Counted from the stretch's first letter, positions 21,225 to 37,593 are shown. The stretch: 64,000 bases of DNA from Haliclona indistincta (GCA_964017065.1 OZ024790.1:6685422-6749421), one strand, 5' to 3'. A program made the numbers and translations. Notes: generated by a model not told the origin, from the letters alone.

Positions 21225-21345
21225 CAAGGTCGGTCAGCTTGTGAGTAACTGTAGGTGAGTGTACATGTAGACTCACAGCTTGTGAGTAACTTGTGAGTAA
21301 CTATCAGCTTGTGAGTAACTGTAGGTGAGTGTACATGTAGACTTA
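21225..21345. repeat. Tandem GCTTGTGAGTAACTGTAGG repeats
   Basis: Units of CAGCTTGTGAGTAACTGTAG followed by GTGAGTGTACATGTAGACT occur two to three times with partial copies between, next to the 56-bp palindrome. Confidence 0.7.
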
Positions 21346-21398
21346 TAATAGACTGAGTGAAGGCTGTGTGCACACAGCCTTCACTCAGTCTATTATAA
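21343..21398. repeat. Perfect 56-bp palindrome
   Basis: A 28-bp arm (TTATAATAGACTGAGTGAAG then GCTGTGTG) is followed immediately by its exact reverse complement, with no spacer. It lies just 3' of the coiled-coil gene. Confidence 0.9.
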
Positions 21399-21438
21399 CA
21401 CTTAGGTTTTCTAACTTACAGCGCCTAGCTATATAGTT

Positions 21439-22592
21439 CTATAGTTCCTGTTCGGGAGAAGAGAAGTCAGTATCATGTATTGTCCACTCAGCAGCACCTA
21501 TTGGTGCTGGTCCTCTGATTGGACTCCCAAACACCCTTAGCTTTCGTGGGTGCTTGGAAGCCTGATAAGATCGCTGATCAAGCTCATCCAGAAGAGCATT
21601 GAGTTCGAAGGACCTCCACTCTGGCCTACGCCATTTTAAGGTATTTGCATCTACGCTTTCCTGGTATAGAATTTGAGTGAAAACATAACAAGTTCATATA
21701 AGCATTGATACCTCATCTGACATCATGGTTGGATCAATTTCTTGCCACTTCTCCCTCTCATCGCCCTTGACGTACTTTGCCCTCCTGTCCCACACCTATA
21801 AGGAAATTGCAGAATTGTATGATAAAATCATTATGTGCAAACTCGTTGTCTAGACCGCTGTAGCCGTTTTTGTATTCTGACTTCTTGGATCTCTTTTTAG
21901 AGTATGCCTGTACACACTTAGCACTTCTACAAGTGTGGGAAATCATGCTTGCCATCATAGTTATGCCCCTGTTGTATTGAAACTCACTTCTGATCTGGTC
22001 TAGGCTGGCATTCTCAAGCTCTTCTGCGATGGATGATTGCACCTGCATGCCGGTTGTGTGTACTATCAATTCTGTTAAAATCAATGGTATAAACAATAGC
22101 ATAATAAGTTTTTGTGCACCCTTCGTCCAGTTTTAATTTCTTTTCCTCCGGCAGGGCATTGTAGACTAACCGGACTTGACTCTGTTGTTTTAACAATGAA
22201 GCATATCAGGATTATATAATAGTAAGATCTACAATTATGTACCTACATGAATCTGTAAAGGAGTCCGTCTTTTTCTCCCTCTTTTAGTGGGTCTTGTTGG
22301 TGTCGTCATCTCCTCTTGTGTCCCAGATGAACTTGCAGTAATAGTTGCTAGTTCTTCCACTGCAGTCACCCTCTCCTCCAAGCTGGCAACTGAGCTTGCT
22401 ATATCAGCGAGCTGACTTGAGATCGAAGCTTGCATGCTTGATATCATGTCATGTATGTCTGTTTTTAATAACTCCATTTCATGACGAACATCAGTGTGCA
22501 TGCAGAGGCGTAGCGTCTCTCCTGGTTGCCAGGGAGTGTTCCGACGACCTTGCTCAGCATGTCGAGGATTAAATCTCTGAGTTGTTGTTGAA
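21439..22592 (-). CDS. Coiled-coil, transposon-associated protein (multi-exon)
   Basis: Five exons by eye, approximate ends: 22592-22245, about 22181-22118, about 22076-21850, about 21797-21716, about 21662-21439. The first exon gives FNPRHAEQGRRNTPWQPGE, then a coiled coil (HEMELLKTDIHDMISSMQ, VASLEERVTAVEE) and a basic segment (TKRGRKRRTP). Later exons give SQVRLVYNALPEEKKLKLDEG-like sequence, YSKKRSKKSEYKNGYSG, VWDRRAKYVKGDE with DPTMMSDE, and WRRPEWRSFELNALLDELD with RGPAPIGAAEW. I recall this arrangement from sponge transposon-linked proteins but have no name for it. It is probably DNA binding (inferred). The exact third-exon boundary is uncertain. Confidence 0.5.
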
Positions 22593-23399
22593 CTGCCACT
22601 AGAAGAGTGCTAGAGAGTTTAACAAAGTGGTAGTAGCAAGTACAACTAGCCATAGAAATTGCGAAGCGAGTGTCCATCAGAGTGCATGTTGTATGATAAA
22701 ATCAAAGGCTACATTAGTCCATGGTTGTTGCACTAGGTGTGATTGTATCAAGTGAACATGCAAAACTCACTAGAACATACCGGTATTATACAAGATATGA
22801 ATTGACATGCAGGCTAGCTGTTACTTTTAATTAGACTATAATATGCTTTTAGGCACAACTCACTCTTAGACTACTGGTACACTTCCTTCTAACACATTTT
22901 TATATATTCTTGTAACATAATAATATCATGCAATTGTTTACTCTTCTTTATGTGGACTTATAAATGTTTTGATAAAAGAATGTTAACTTGAATAAAAGTT
23001 AAATAACAATAGTTTAGTCTTAAGTTTTTTTGATGCGTATCACAAGCTTTAGTGATTTGTTTCTTGAGAGTTAGCAGATAAGAGATCTTAGTAACCCTAC
23101 AGTAAATTATAAAGACAAAAAACTTATTAATTCATACACTAACCTTAATAACAGCCGTCTGTAAACACATGCACATAGTTTGTTACCAACACTGAACAGC
23201 ACCTGACAAAACCAGGAGAACCTGTGCACTATAAAGAATAGAGACATGAGTTATGACATGTCACATTGACTCACACATATACAAAATCAGTTAACTTCCT
23301 GTTTACAACAATGAAGGTTTTATTATTGCTATGTTGCTACTGTTGCGGGTTTTGAACCATTAATAATCACTCTGCTCTAGATAGTTCAGAATCAAACCA

Positions 23400-23516
23400 A
23401 GCACACACACAAACAGACAACAGACACATGCAGATACACATATACACACACAAACAGACGCTCACACACACACAAACAGATACACACGTGCGCACACACA
23501 CACACACACACACAAA
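23400..23516. repeat. CA-rich microsatellite
   Basis: Imperfect ACACAC/AAACAGA tracts flank the SINE body on its left side. Confidence 0.85.
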
Positions 23517-23519
23517 AGC

Positions 23520-23789
23520 AAAAGCCTCTCGCTGCTTATTACAGGTCACACGTTTCTGGACAAGCCAGGGCACCTGTGCACTAAGCAGGTACGATGTGCC
23601 GGTGCTATGAGCACTCCTGGAGCTTGGGCAAGGAACTCGCAGGAGGTACCAACCATGCCTCCCACTGCCAGTGTGGACACCCTGTAGTCCCACCACTACC
23701 ATTAGTGGTACAATGAGACACAGTCGGTGTGCTTTGCTCCCCCAGTACAAGACCAGGTACCCGTTTTACAGATGGGTGGGCTGGAGTAC

Positions 23790-23792
<3 letters not shown>
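23520..23792 (-). repeat. SINE body fragment
   Basis: In reverse orientation it matches 35339-35590: CCCACCCATCTGTAAAACGG, TACCTGGTCTTGTACTGGGG, CCTCCTGCGAGTTCCTTGCC and the GCGAGAGGCTTTTGCTTTT end. It lacks a tRNA-like head, which a CA microsatellite replaces. Confidence 0.75.

Positions 23793-23849
<57 letters not shown>
23793..23849. repeat. Perfect (CA)n microsatellite
   Basis: An uninterrupted run of about 28 CA units. Confidence 0.95.
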
Positions 23850-23851
<2 letters not shown>

Positions 23852-24059
23852 CCCATTCACTTGCTCAAACCTAGGCACACACACTCAACTAATACAAGTG
23901 GACTAAATGGACAGCGTCATCTTTTATCAGTAATGATAACCAGAACTCATGGTGCTACTCTGGTTTTAGGCCTAGCACAAAAAACTATCCTCCACCACAG
24001 TTGGTCGATGAACTGTGGCGGCATTAACTGCATACAACTCCCTCCATAGGGCCATTGTC

Positions 24060-24232
24060 ACTCTCACAACCATCGATCTTAGCTCTGAGGTCAGGTACCT
24101 GTTTTACAGATGGGTGGGTCGTGGGTTTGAGAAAAAAACTATTCCCAGTGCTGGGATTCGATCAGTGTCCTCCTGTCTTGTGAGCCAAAGACTCTACCTG
24201 TCTGCCAGCTGAACCACTGGAGCACCTACACA
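24060..24232 (-). repeat. tRNA-derived SINE head
   Basis: Minus strand: TGGTTCAGCTGGCAGA resembles a pol III A box and GATCGAATCC a B box, followed by a poly-T-containing linker and CCCACCCATCTGTAAAACAG as at 35345. It is the same family as the SINE at 35220. Confidence 0.6.
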
Positions 24233-24896
24233 CAAAGGAACATAAACATAATACGTACATACGTATGCACGCAAGCAAAAACACATGCATACAAGCACAA
24301 AAAGAAAGAAAGAGAGACTGAATCTATAACAATAACATACTGTAGCTACTTGTGCAGCTAGTGAAGAGGGCGAGGCAATAGCCATGCACTGACAAGGGAG
24401 GCAGGCTTTGAACACACACATATACACAGCTTCACTAGTCACAGAAAACGCACATACTGCAGGACATACATAATTGTGAAAATGTCTACGTAACTTACAA
24501 CACCAAGAACTCCCTCAAGCAACGTTTAATACTGCTTTGTAACTAGCCACCTGGACTGCTGGAGACACCAGTACCATATTGCTCGCCATATTGCGCAATA
24601 CTGGCTCCGCCCACACTGAATTTCATTAAGACAACGTATTATACGCTACTGTATAACGTGGTATAACATGGTATAAGGAATATACAGTAGTGTATATTGC
24701 AAAGTAGTATACACACAATATACACATGATATACTGTACTGTATAACTCAGTTATCTTTACTATTGTATAACATATAATATACGCTATTGTAAAACAATG
24801 TGTATACTGGACTTATACGCATAGTAGTATATCTGTTGTATAACTCTAAAATACACACTGCAGTATACTAGTGTATAACAAAACTTTTGCACAGTG

Positions 24897-27570
24897 TTAT
24901 TTATTGCATAGGTCGTATACTCAGACACACACATGCGGACTATAATGACTACAAGGCATCTTGCCACGGTCTGCATACGTATTGGCTGCTATGGCAAACA
25001 TTTTTTGCCATTTAAATACTGTAGACCATTCACTCATGACATTACAATAGATGGTGATAAAAGACCTAACACAATTACCTATGACCAGAAGAAGGCTGAG
25101 TCACATTCCACTACAGGAACTACTAGCTAGATAGTGATGGAACACAAATAGCATTATAATACAAACACACAAAAAATTTAAATTTTAAATAAAGGTGAAA
25201 AATTTTTTCAACTATGAACATACCTATAATTGCTATACTATACAACGGTAGTGCTATACAAAGAATATTGAAATTTCATTCTTGCACGCATGCAGTCTTT
25301 GAGCAAGTATAACTGAAAACAAGCATATTAATAATATTTTATTATTGAAAACTACCTAAACTACCTAGGTTATCTGGTCTTGAATTACAGCATAATATTA
25401 GATCCGCCAAAATTAACAAATCACTCATTAATCTTATAATGTAGTAAAAATTTTGTGCCGTGAAAAAAATGGTATGAGAACTAATGGTGCACATGAAAAG
25501 ATCACCTTCATCAACTTGCTCTATCTTGTAGTTTCACTAACCCAAGGTTGATATGGCGGACCTGTACAATATGATGACAACTGCTATTTTACGGCTCATA
25601 AATTGTATGTCTTGTAGCTGTAACTCACTAAATTTTAAAAGTCAAAGCTCACAATACATGTAAACAACTTGCTTGTAGTGAAAGTAAAGCGTTCCGAAAT
25701 CAGCTTTTGGAAAACGTGCTGATACTACTGGTACTAGCTAGTGCTGAATTGAAACTAATTTCATTATCATGCATGCATTGCCAATTGTTATTTAACCATG
25801 GCTTCTGTTTAGCCTAACCTTCTTTCTAAAAATAATTTAAGTAGCACCTAAAGTAAGAACCTTTACTGGCTACTACCTACTGTAGCTACTAGATAGTAAA
25901 ATTAACCTGAGCATTTCAAGCTTTTGTTATTTGTTTTGCAAATAATCATTGGTGACCACAATTACATGTGTGCTGTCAGTGACCAAATCAAATGATACAA
26001 AAAAATTATAGACGAAATTTCTATGAATGTCACATGTTCGTTCATTTATAGGTTATCTGGTCTGGTTATTTTAGGTTCTACCATCCAAACACAGTAAAGA
26101 ATTATTAATAGAAAATTCTAACTACTATGCATTTTAAGGGCAAGCCTGTACATTCAATATTGACTGGAGAAAGACAGATAATGATGTGGTACGCATCTGT
26201 GGTGAATAAATTTTGAGGGTGCATGTATTATGCTAAAACCTACATGTAAAGCTACATGCTATGTAGCTTTACATTCACTTAACAACGTATTTCCCTTCTC
26301 TGTTTGTGTGCCACAACCTGACATTGGGTCTCTCTCCCTCTAGGCGTTTTCATACGCATCTTTTGCAGTTCGATGGTGAGGGTGGTTGGAGATTAGAGAA
26401 ACTGGATTCAGCGACTAGACTGACGTACAAGGATATGATGGTCTTTACTTATAATCTTATAACTACTAATAATTATAATACTAATACTTATAATACTTAT
26501 TATAATTCATCCATGCAGTATTACAGCTATGTAGCTCATGTGAGAAAGGTGAATCAATCATAAAATTAATCTGCTTTTTATTTTTTAACACTATTAATTG
26601 TGTCCGTTAAGTTATTTTACTTTAAGTTCAATCTCATCCTTCATTAATGAATTTTAGCAATGAATCAATCAAGTTACTAGGAGATAAAGTGATTGTAGTT
26701 TTAGGATCAGCACACACTAGTGCTAAACAGATCTATTTGTAGGAGGATAACCTATAATAGTCTGGGAACATGTTGGCTCACTAAGAATCCCCTTCACAAG
26801 AGACAATGTATATCAAGCAAGCTCACAGCACTCAAAAAATGCATGAGACTTCCCCAATTATTTCAAGAAAATAGATTTCAAGTTTGAGCGGCTAATACAG
26901 GTGCGTATGAACAATATTAATTTTCCTAGTGATGATTCCTGTAGCTTTCATGTACAGTTAATTATACGCATCAATTCTAAAATAATGAAAATCATTCATC
27001 GTCATGCACAGCTATAGCGAATCTATAGTAAAACAATCACACAATTATTATGCAAAACTAAAATTGGAAACCTATCTACACAGCGAAGCTAACACGTTCA
27101 TTCGTATGATAATGTATTATACATAATCATACATGTAGAAGTAGTTTGGTACCACTTTTTAGTAGTAAATAATTCCTATTCTTTTTTAACTGTCACAAAA
27201 TTTTTGGTCGTGAAACTTAGAAAGCTATAGTATGATCAAAGCAAGCTCGTTGATTGTACATGGAAGTTCAAGGTTAAAGAAACTTACAGTTAAAATAACA
27301 ACTAACAATTCATCGATCAATTTGTCCCATTTGAGAATTGTCTTTGTGCAGTACAATTTTAAAAGTAATGGTTGACACTATGTAAGTTCTTTCTATTGAA
27401 ACAACCTGTTATAATACTGTTTTGTCTAAAGTCTGAGTCCCCTGAGGTTACTGTAATGACAAAGTTCGAGAAAATTTGAATCACCTGTGCCCAGCAGATT
27501 TGGGGAAAAAAATCAGCAAGGTGAGATACAGACCTTTGCAAGTTGCTTGCAGCAGAGATTGTGAAATCCA
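24897..27570. repeat. Segmental duplication block (copy 1, part b)
   Basis: Collinear with 61450-64000. The part 26750-27510 has a third copy at 42470-43275. It contains short conserved open stretches: 24933-25130 (IGCYGKHFLPFKYCRPF), possibly a terminal exon, and after a TTTTGCAG acceptor at about 26370 the frame [18 protein letters not shown]. Neither is identified with confidence. Confidence 0.8.
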
Positions 27571-27643
27571 ATCTATAGTTTGCTTTATATACACTAAAAT
27601 AGTTGCTTACATGTATGCTCTAAAAGTTTTCTAGAGGTAAAGT

Positions 27644-27649
27644 ATATAG
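27644..27649. repeat. 6-bp target-site duplication (left)
   Basis: ATATAG directly before the left TIR, repeated exactly at 30799-30804 after the right TIR. Confidence 0.85.
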
Positions 27650-28420
27650 GGTGCGTGTACTTTGCGTCCAATCGATTTTCAATAATTTGAAGTATTAAAA
27701 ATTGCGATTTTTGCCCCTTTTTGCTTCTGTTCGTAGCGACGAAAACGTAAATTCTCGCGATGAACTTATTGGAAATTGAATTCAGCTTTTGGGGTGTATA
27801 AAGCGGCCAATCTAAATTCAACCAATGGAGGAATTGAAACGATGAAACCGCTGGAGTAGAATCATTTTTTTGATTTTTGAAAATTCAAAATCGATTGTCA
27901 AATTCAATTTTCAATTTTTCGCTGCACCTGATATTCTTGACTACAGTCATCTCGCTGTGTGATACGCGATCACTGACTGATCTGGCGATGGTATTGTGCT
28001 GTGGGCGGAACTAATAGAGGTGCGGTCTCGACAAAATGGCGGCAGCGGTGTGAAGGCTGCTAGCTCTCAGCTCTTGGTCAAGGTTTTGGTAATGAAGAAG
28101 TCGGTTCAAACAAGACTAGGAAAATGTAATTCGCAATAAAAGAAGTGAATTAAGACACAGGTAAGAATAATTTCCGAGCTCTAGTATCAATAAGCTAGTG
28201 GTGTCTCGAAATAAGGGTCACTATAATTATAGTTTATAAATATACTTAACGTTTGGTGAACCACATTGTATTGTATTACAAGCTTTACCGTACAGGTGGG
28301 AGTTAAATAATTTATTTGTACTAAATTTTCATTGTACAAATTTGCCAATGATGCATATAAAACAGATTGTATAATAGTTCGGATACTACACAAGCTTCCA
28401 TCATGATATTTTTCTCTTAG

Positions 28421-29394
28421 GTGCACATTGACCAAAATGAAAAACTCGTCATGTTCGGTGTGACTCATGTTTGTGCCGTAGATGGATACAGTGGTAAAAT
28501 TGTCGGGTTTGTCACCATGGCAAAAAAGAACAATGCAATAATCTATCAGCATCTGTACAGGTAACAACAATTCTGAGTATTAGTTTGGACTCATGTACCT
28601 TGCATTGAAGGAAAATGGTCCTAGAGTATGGGCTTTGGGACCAAATTAGGGTGGACCATGGTCGTGAATGGTACCTGATGCTTCATATGAACCAAACTAT
28701 TGCTCATCTGAGAGGAAATACTACAAAGGATGCATATCGGCAGACTTCATCGACCAAGGTAGTACATAATTCTAATTTTTTTCTTGATGTTTCCTGTTTC
28801 ATTTACTATAGAACCATACAATTGAACGTTTGTGGGTAGAGGTTAACACTAGAGCCAACTATCCCATAAAAGCAGTACTTGTAGAGATGGTAGAGAGAGA
28901 GGAGATCAATATGGAAGACGAGGCTACTAAGTTCTGTATTTCTTGGTTTACAATGAAGGTAATCAATGTAGCCATCACTATGTTTGTAACATCATGGAAC
29001 TCGCATCCTATTCCTGGTAAGTTCTTTTGTCATTGCTTTAATCTTATTACTTCATTTTTACATGTTTGTAGCTAGAAGAAGAGGCATTCCAAGAGGGGTA
29101 CCTAATCGCCTGATGCAGCAAGATAATAGGGCCAGGCCTATCACACCATCACTGCTACCACCTACAGATCGAGCCATACAATTGTATGAAAGCAGTGGAG
29201 GGAGACTAACCGATCCAACCCCTTTTGGAACTGACCCCCTTCAAGGTGACCGAAGAGAAATGAGAGAGCAAGCTTTCAATCGAAGATATCCTTCAATTGA
29301 TTCCATTTTTCATCGCCTTGTAAACGGAGACAATCTTCTTTTCAAGCAGGCTCTATTATTTTTAATAGATGTAACGAGAAGACTGAGTGTATGA
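28421..29394 (+). CDS. rve integrase-fold transposase, four exons
   Basis: Exons 28421-28560, 28611-28758, 28812-29016 and 29072-29394 join in consistent phase to 271 codons. Catalytic residues are D in VHIDQNEKLV, D in RVDHGREWY and E in NHTIERLWVEVN, giving DD38E. Other landmarks are AVDGYSGKIVGF, SWNSHPIPG and the C-terminal DPLQGDRREMREQAF. Exon 1 begins immediately before the first catalytic Asp, after a CTCTTAG acceptor; no HTH-coding exon was found between it and the TIR, where only a possible 5'UTR exon with a CAGGTAAGA donor (about 28158) appears. The N-terminal DNA-binding part is therefore missing, unrecognised, or supplied in trans. It is diverged from the gene at 824-2333. Confidence 0.8.
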
Positions 29395-30374
29395 ATGACG
29401 TTATGAATTACACCATCAATGTTAAAGTTCGGTGAAACTCATTAGTGTCAATGAGAACTGGAAGCACGGCGTTTCATAATCGTAAATATTACCTCGGTTA
29501 CATGTACATGGGGTGGAAGCCATTTAGGTGACCTGTGTGCATATTATGATTGTTCAGTAGTCAACTCTAGGTTACCAAACGGCATATACTATAGCCTCAT
29601 TATAATAAATTACGATACGCCGTGAAAACCCACTATAGATCCAGTAGATCCTTGAGGGACCCACAACCAGGCTAAACCAGAGGCCATATCAGTCGGTTAG
29701 GTCAGGGTGCTGGTTCAGCAGTCGATCAGAATATCCAAACACTTGTTTGTGCTGCTCTATGAAGTGAAGAGCCTAGCCACATGATGGTAATTGCGTGACT
29801 AACATCGATCCTCCAAGTCAGTGCCATTGAGAGATACTGTACTTTATTAGTGTACTATGTGGGCAATGGTTCCATTGATGCCATGCTAGGCTAGCTGATG
29901 ACAGTGCTCTTAAATACGTTCTTAGGTAGCTGAAATTCTTGCGCGTACAGACGCCTACTAAGTTGTTAGGCGCACCGCTGGTGGCTGGACTGAACTGTTC
30001 ACTATGCATGCAACTTGATAACTTTTTCATTTGAATAACCTACTAAGTTACTAACCCACACACATTGTGCATGAGAGGGCGGGGCTCGTTTAAAGTTCAG
30101 CAGACCAGGTGTTTAGTTACTTTATTACCACCGTTATTTAATGGTGCTAGACAACCTCTGGTCCAACATGCGAACGTTGTGTACTCGAGCAACCCGCGGG
30201 CATGACGTCGACGGGACAGCTAGGTCACATGCAGATGCGTGGCCCTGGGTCATGGGCAATCTGAATCATAATAATCAATGTTGTCTAATATTAGGAATCT
30301 TTCAAAATAATGTGTACAGTCGGATTTCCTCATGAGCACAACTTTAGCTTGTCCAACAGTCCAAGAGTGATTTC
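29395..30374. other. 3' non-coding part of the integrase transposon
   Basis: No supported gene between the integrase stop codon and the right TIR. Confidence 0.5.
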
Positions 30375-31554
30375 GAGCTGAGAGCTAGCAGCCTTCACAC
30401 CGCTGCCGCCATTTTGTCGAGACCGCACCTCTATTAGTTCCGCCCACAGCACAATACCATCGCCAGATCAGTCAGTGATCGCGTATCACACAGCGAGATG
30501 ACTGTAGTCAAGAATATCAGGTGCAGCGAAAAATTGAAAATTGAATTTGATAATCGATTTTGAATTTTCAAAAATCAAAAAATGATTCTACTCCAGCGGT
30601 TTCATCGTTTCAATTCCTCCATTGGTTGAATTTAGATTGGCCGCTTTATACACCCCAAAAGCTGAATTCAATTTCCAATAAGTTCATCGCGAGAATTTAC
30701 GTTTTCGTCGCTACGAACAGAAGCAAAAAAAGGGCAAAAATCGCAATTTTTAATACTTCAAATTATTGAAAATCGATTGGACGCAAAGTACACGCACCAT
30801 ATAGCTAGCTATCATGCACGCATGCAGTTTATATGTATGCAGATCAAGTTTAATTGTGTAACAGAATTCAGTTATTTTAAGTTATTCTGGATTAATCCTC
30901 AACTGGGATTTCAAATTCGGTTCCAGAGATCCATTTTTATAAAAAGGTTTCATTCTAGAGATGGTTTTATTTGAATTACTGTGAGGTTTTCAATGCAGTT
31001 GAAAAATACTCACTTTAAGTGCAAAAAGTATTGTTGAAACTGCTCAACAGAACGGTCATGATTAGCATCTCAATCAATCTTGTAGTGATAACAGAATTGT
31101 TTAGGAAAAGGTATAGTATGCATTAATGAGGCAGGTTTGAGCTGATGTTTTAATTTACGATGGATAGAACAAGTTCTGTTACTGTACAGTTCCGCCAGTG
31201 ATATGCTCTCATCTTTTCTAGCTTTTACACAATTTGTGAAGACATACTAAAAACCGTCAGTTATCAAATTTTATACACGGCATGATTGCTTGTTATTACA
31301 TTGTATGAGTGGTTACTTTTTGCATTTCATATATACATGCTTGGAACTCATGAGCAATGGTCCAGTTCAGTAGTCATGGTGAAGTAGGGGTCGTGCATAT
31401 TCTCAGAGAACTCAGACCATGGACCTAAACTATTTATTTTCCTTTGGAAATGCTCACCCAAGCACCCACTGTGCTGTGTTTGGTACATCAACATTCTTTT
31501 TTTTTTGTGTTGTTTATGAAAAAATAACATGATTCATTTTACTATCCACTGAGT

Positions 31555-36133
<4,579 letters not shown>

Positions 36134-36739
36134 CACTGAACGAAAGTATGTGGAGGGCGAACCACGCGTGGGAGCACGAAGAAACCACCTAGTACTAGTA
36201 GCTAGCAGAATGTACCTGAAGCGCATGTGGGTGTTGCCCGAGTAAGCGAATGACGTCATCGTACACTTAGCGATTATTATTAACAGGTTAGTAATAATAA
36301 TAATTTATTATACCATACTTCAATGTTTCTGACCAATCAGATTGCTCAAAACGAGGTGATTTATTTCACTTATTACACCTCCCAGTTCACTTATTACACC
36401 TCCAATTTCACTTATCACACCGCAGAATGGACCCGTTGTGAACAAAACAATTATACTGTCGTAGCTTGGAAAAAGATTTGATTCACGCACTTACACTTCG
36501 TAGTTAGCTTCTCCATGCTTAAGCGCTTCTAGTGAGACCCAAAGTAGCGCTTCTACACGGCTGGAAGATAGTAAACTGAAGCGTCGTCACTAACTTATGA
36601 ATTCAAACGACGCGCTCTTACACGATCGTCGCTCGATGATGGAAACGGCGACACTACTGGCTTCTCGCAACAGCAAAGGGCTTGTTTCAGTGCTTGGTAG
36701 TCTTGGGAAGCTTACCTGAGAGCGCAGTATGGTATAAAT
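36134..36739. other. 5' flank of the tandem tetraspanin; no gene
   Basis: Contains TAATAATAATAA, three CACTTATTACACC-type direct repeats at about 36367-36420, and the presumed promoter of the minus-strand tetraspanin gene. No ORF supported. Confidence 0.45.
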
Positions 36740-36873
36740 ACCTTATACCATGAAACAGTCGGGCAATAGACGTTATCCGTAATGAGTGCGCGGTTAATTT
36801 TAATGTTATTCATCTAATGTTGCACGTGACTAATAACTGTAGAAATAACTGAGTGGCAAAAGGCGAATAAGCA

Positions 36874-37053
36874 ATGGCGAATTCCATGGCGAACGACGTT
36901 GTTGCAGAGTCGGTTTTCGTTAAACCGCTAGATGACACTGGAGGAAAGAGGTACAGACAAAAGTTGGACCAACTGGGCTTGAGCGAAGACCCGTATGTGA
37001 TGACTATTAACGGCTTTGAAACGGACAAGAGTCTGTCAATAGTCTCCTTATAG
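36874..37053 (+). pseudogene. Truncated N-terminal exon of a transposon-type protein
   Basis: The open frame starts MANSMANDVVAESVFVKPLD and includes KRYRQKLDQLGLSEDPYVMT before a stop at 37051. The RQKLxxLGLSEDPY block resembles N-termini of large transposon-linked proteins of sponges and cnidarians (recalled). Nothing downstream continues it. Confidence 0.35.
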
Positions 37054-37222
37054 CAGCAATCCATCGCTTTCTTCTTTCAGGATTAGTTAGAATACGATAG
37101 AATTTTATAATTGAATCTTTAGAATAACGATTGGTGCACCCAATAGCGCAGCAGGTCTTGCCATGGTTTACTTCTTGCCACTCGTTACTCGCAGCCGGTC
37201 CGCCACTCACACGCGCGCGCAC
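37020..37222 (-). pseudogene. THAP zinc-finger fragment
   Basis: The minus-strand frame has KTCCAIGCTNRYSKDSIIKF, YRILTNPERRKRW and IAAIRR, the N-terminal half of a THAP domain (C2CH, first two Cys in CCAIGC). It stops before the conserved C-x-x-H end. THAP domains are typical of P-element-like transposases. Confidence 0.6.
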
Positions 37223-37297
37223 GCCGATTGGTTATATTTTATGTAGTTTGCGTCACTAGTGACGCAATCGCGCGCGGAATTAATGAATAACGTCTAT

Positions 37298-37394
37298 ACG
37301 GGATTAAAATCACCTTGGAAACCGAAATAGACGCCCTCGCGCTTCGCGCTCGGTCGTCTATACTATCGGTTTCCGCGGTGATTTAAATCCCGTA
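37298..37394. repeat. Foldback MITE, family A (copy 1)
   Basis: Arms ACGGGATT...CACC..GGAAACCGA..TAGACG are inverted around the GC-rich loop CCCTCGCGCTTCGCGCTCGG. A second family member is at 59046-59188. Confidence 0.8.
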
Positions 37395-37593
37395 TTGCCC
37401 TCCTTTTCATGGTATAACCTATATTTATTGTCACAGAAGAATAGTAAATGCAGTACTATAATAATAATAATAATATGATACAGTAAAAGAACTGAGGATT
37501 TGGTCGAGACATCAGCCAATTCACAACATCAATGAACAAATAAACAAAAGAATCGGCCGACAATGAGAAAATGACTTGAGACACAAACAATGA

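Larger units (their letters stand above)
19260..24896. mobile_element. 5.6 kb TIR element with GTATA-rich subterminal repeats
   Basis: The left end CACTGTGCAAAAG and the right end CTTTTGCACAGTG are inverted copies; about 24 bp match with three mismatches. Both ends are followed inward by 200-270 bp packed with TATAC/GTATA units, including a perfect 38-bp palindrome at 19407-19444. The whole segment is absent from the paralogous site near 61448, which supports insertion after duplication. Inside lie a spliced minus-strand gene (21439-22592), SINE pieces, CA microsatellites and palindromes. A clean target duplication was not found. The subterminal architecture resembles hAT-like elements, but no DDE transposase is visible. 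Confidence 0.7.
27650..30798. mobile_element. DNA transposon with long TIRs encoding an rve integrase
   Basis: The element is 3149 bp. Left TIR 27650-28072 and right TIR 30375-30798 (about 423 bp) are near-perfect inverted copies starting GGTGCGTGTACTTTGCGTCC. The 6-bp TSD ATATAG is exact. The interior encodes a four-exon integrase on the plus strand. The TIRs differ at only a handful of positions and the TSD is intact, so the insertion is young. It lies between duplicated non-coding sequence and the tandem tetraspanin gene; the other block junctions lack it. A 6-bp TSD with an rve-fold transposase fits IS3EU-type elements as I recall them. Confidence 0.9.
36740..37416. mobile_element. Short TIR element with THAP fragment and foldback core
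   Basis: The ends TTATACCATGAAA...GGGCAATA (36740-36766) and the inverted TATTGCCC...TTTCATGGTATAA (about 37391-37415) match. An inner pair ATAGACGTTAT is also inverted. Inside lie a plus-strand exon (36874-37053), an overlapping minus-strand THAP-like stretch (37020-37222) and the foldback 37298-37394. Confidence 0.6.

Noticed and set aside
22465..22677. Alternative frame of the coiled-coil gene's first exon
   Set aside because: A different frame from the GGCAG acceptor joins continuously to the coiled coil, so the 70-codon frame is a shadow.
23400..23880. Long open frames in CA/GT tracts
   Set aside because: Dinucleotide runs lack stops in every frame; the Cys-Val or Thr-His repeats they encode are artefacts. 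The same applies to 35058-35810 and 48430-48620.
28187..28570. Minus-strand ORF of 127 codons in the integrase transposon
   Set aside because: Overlaps the first integrase exon antisense and lacks any motif.
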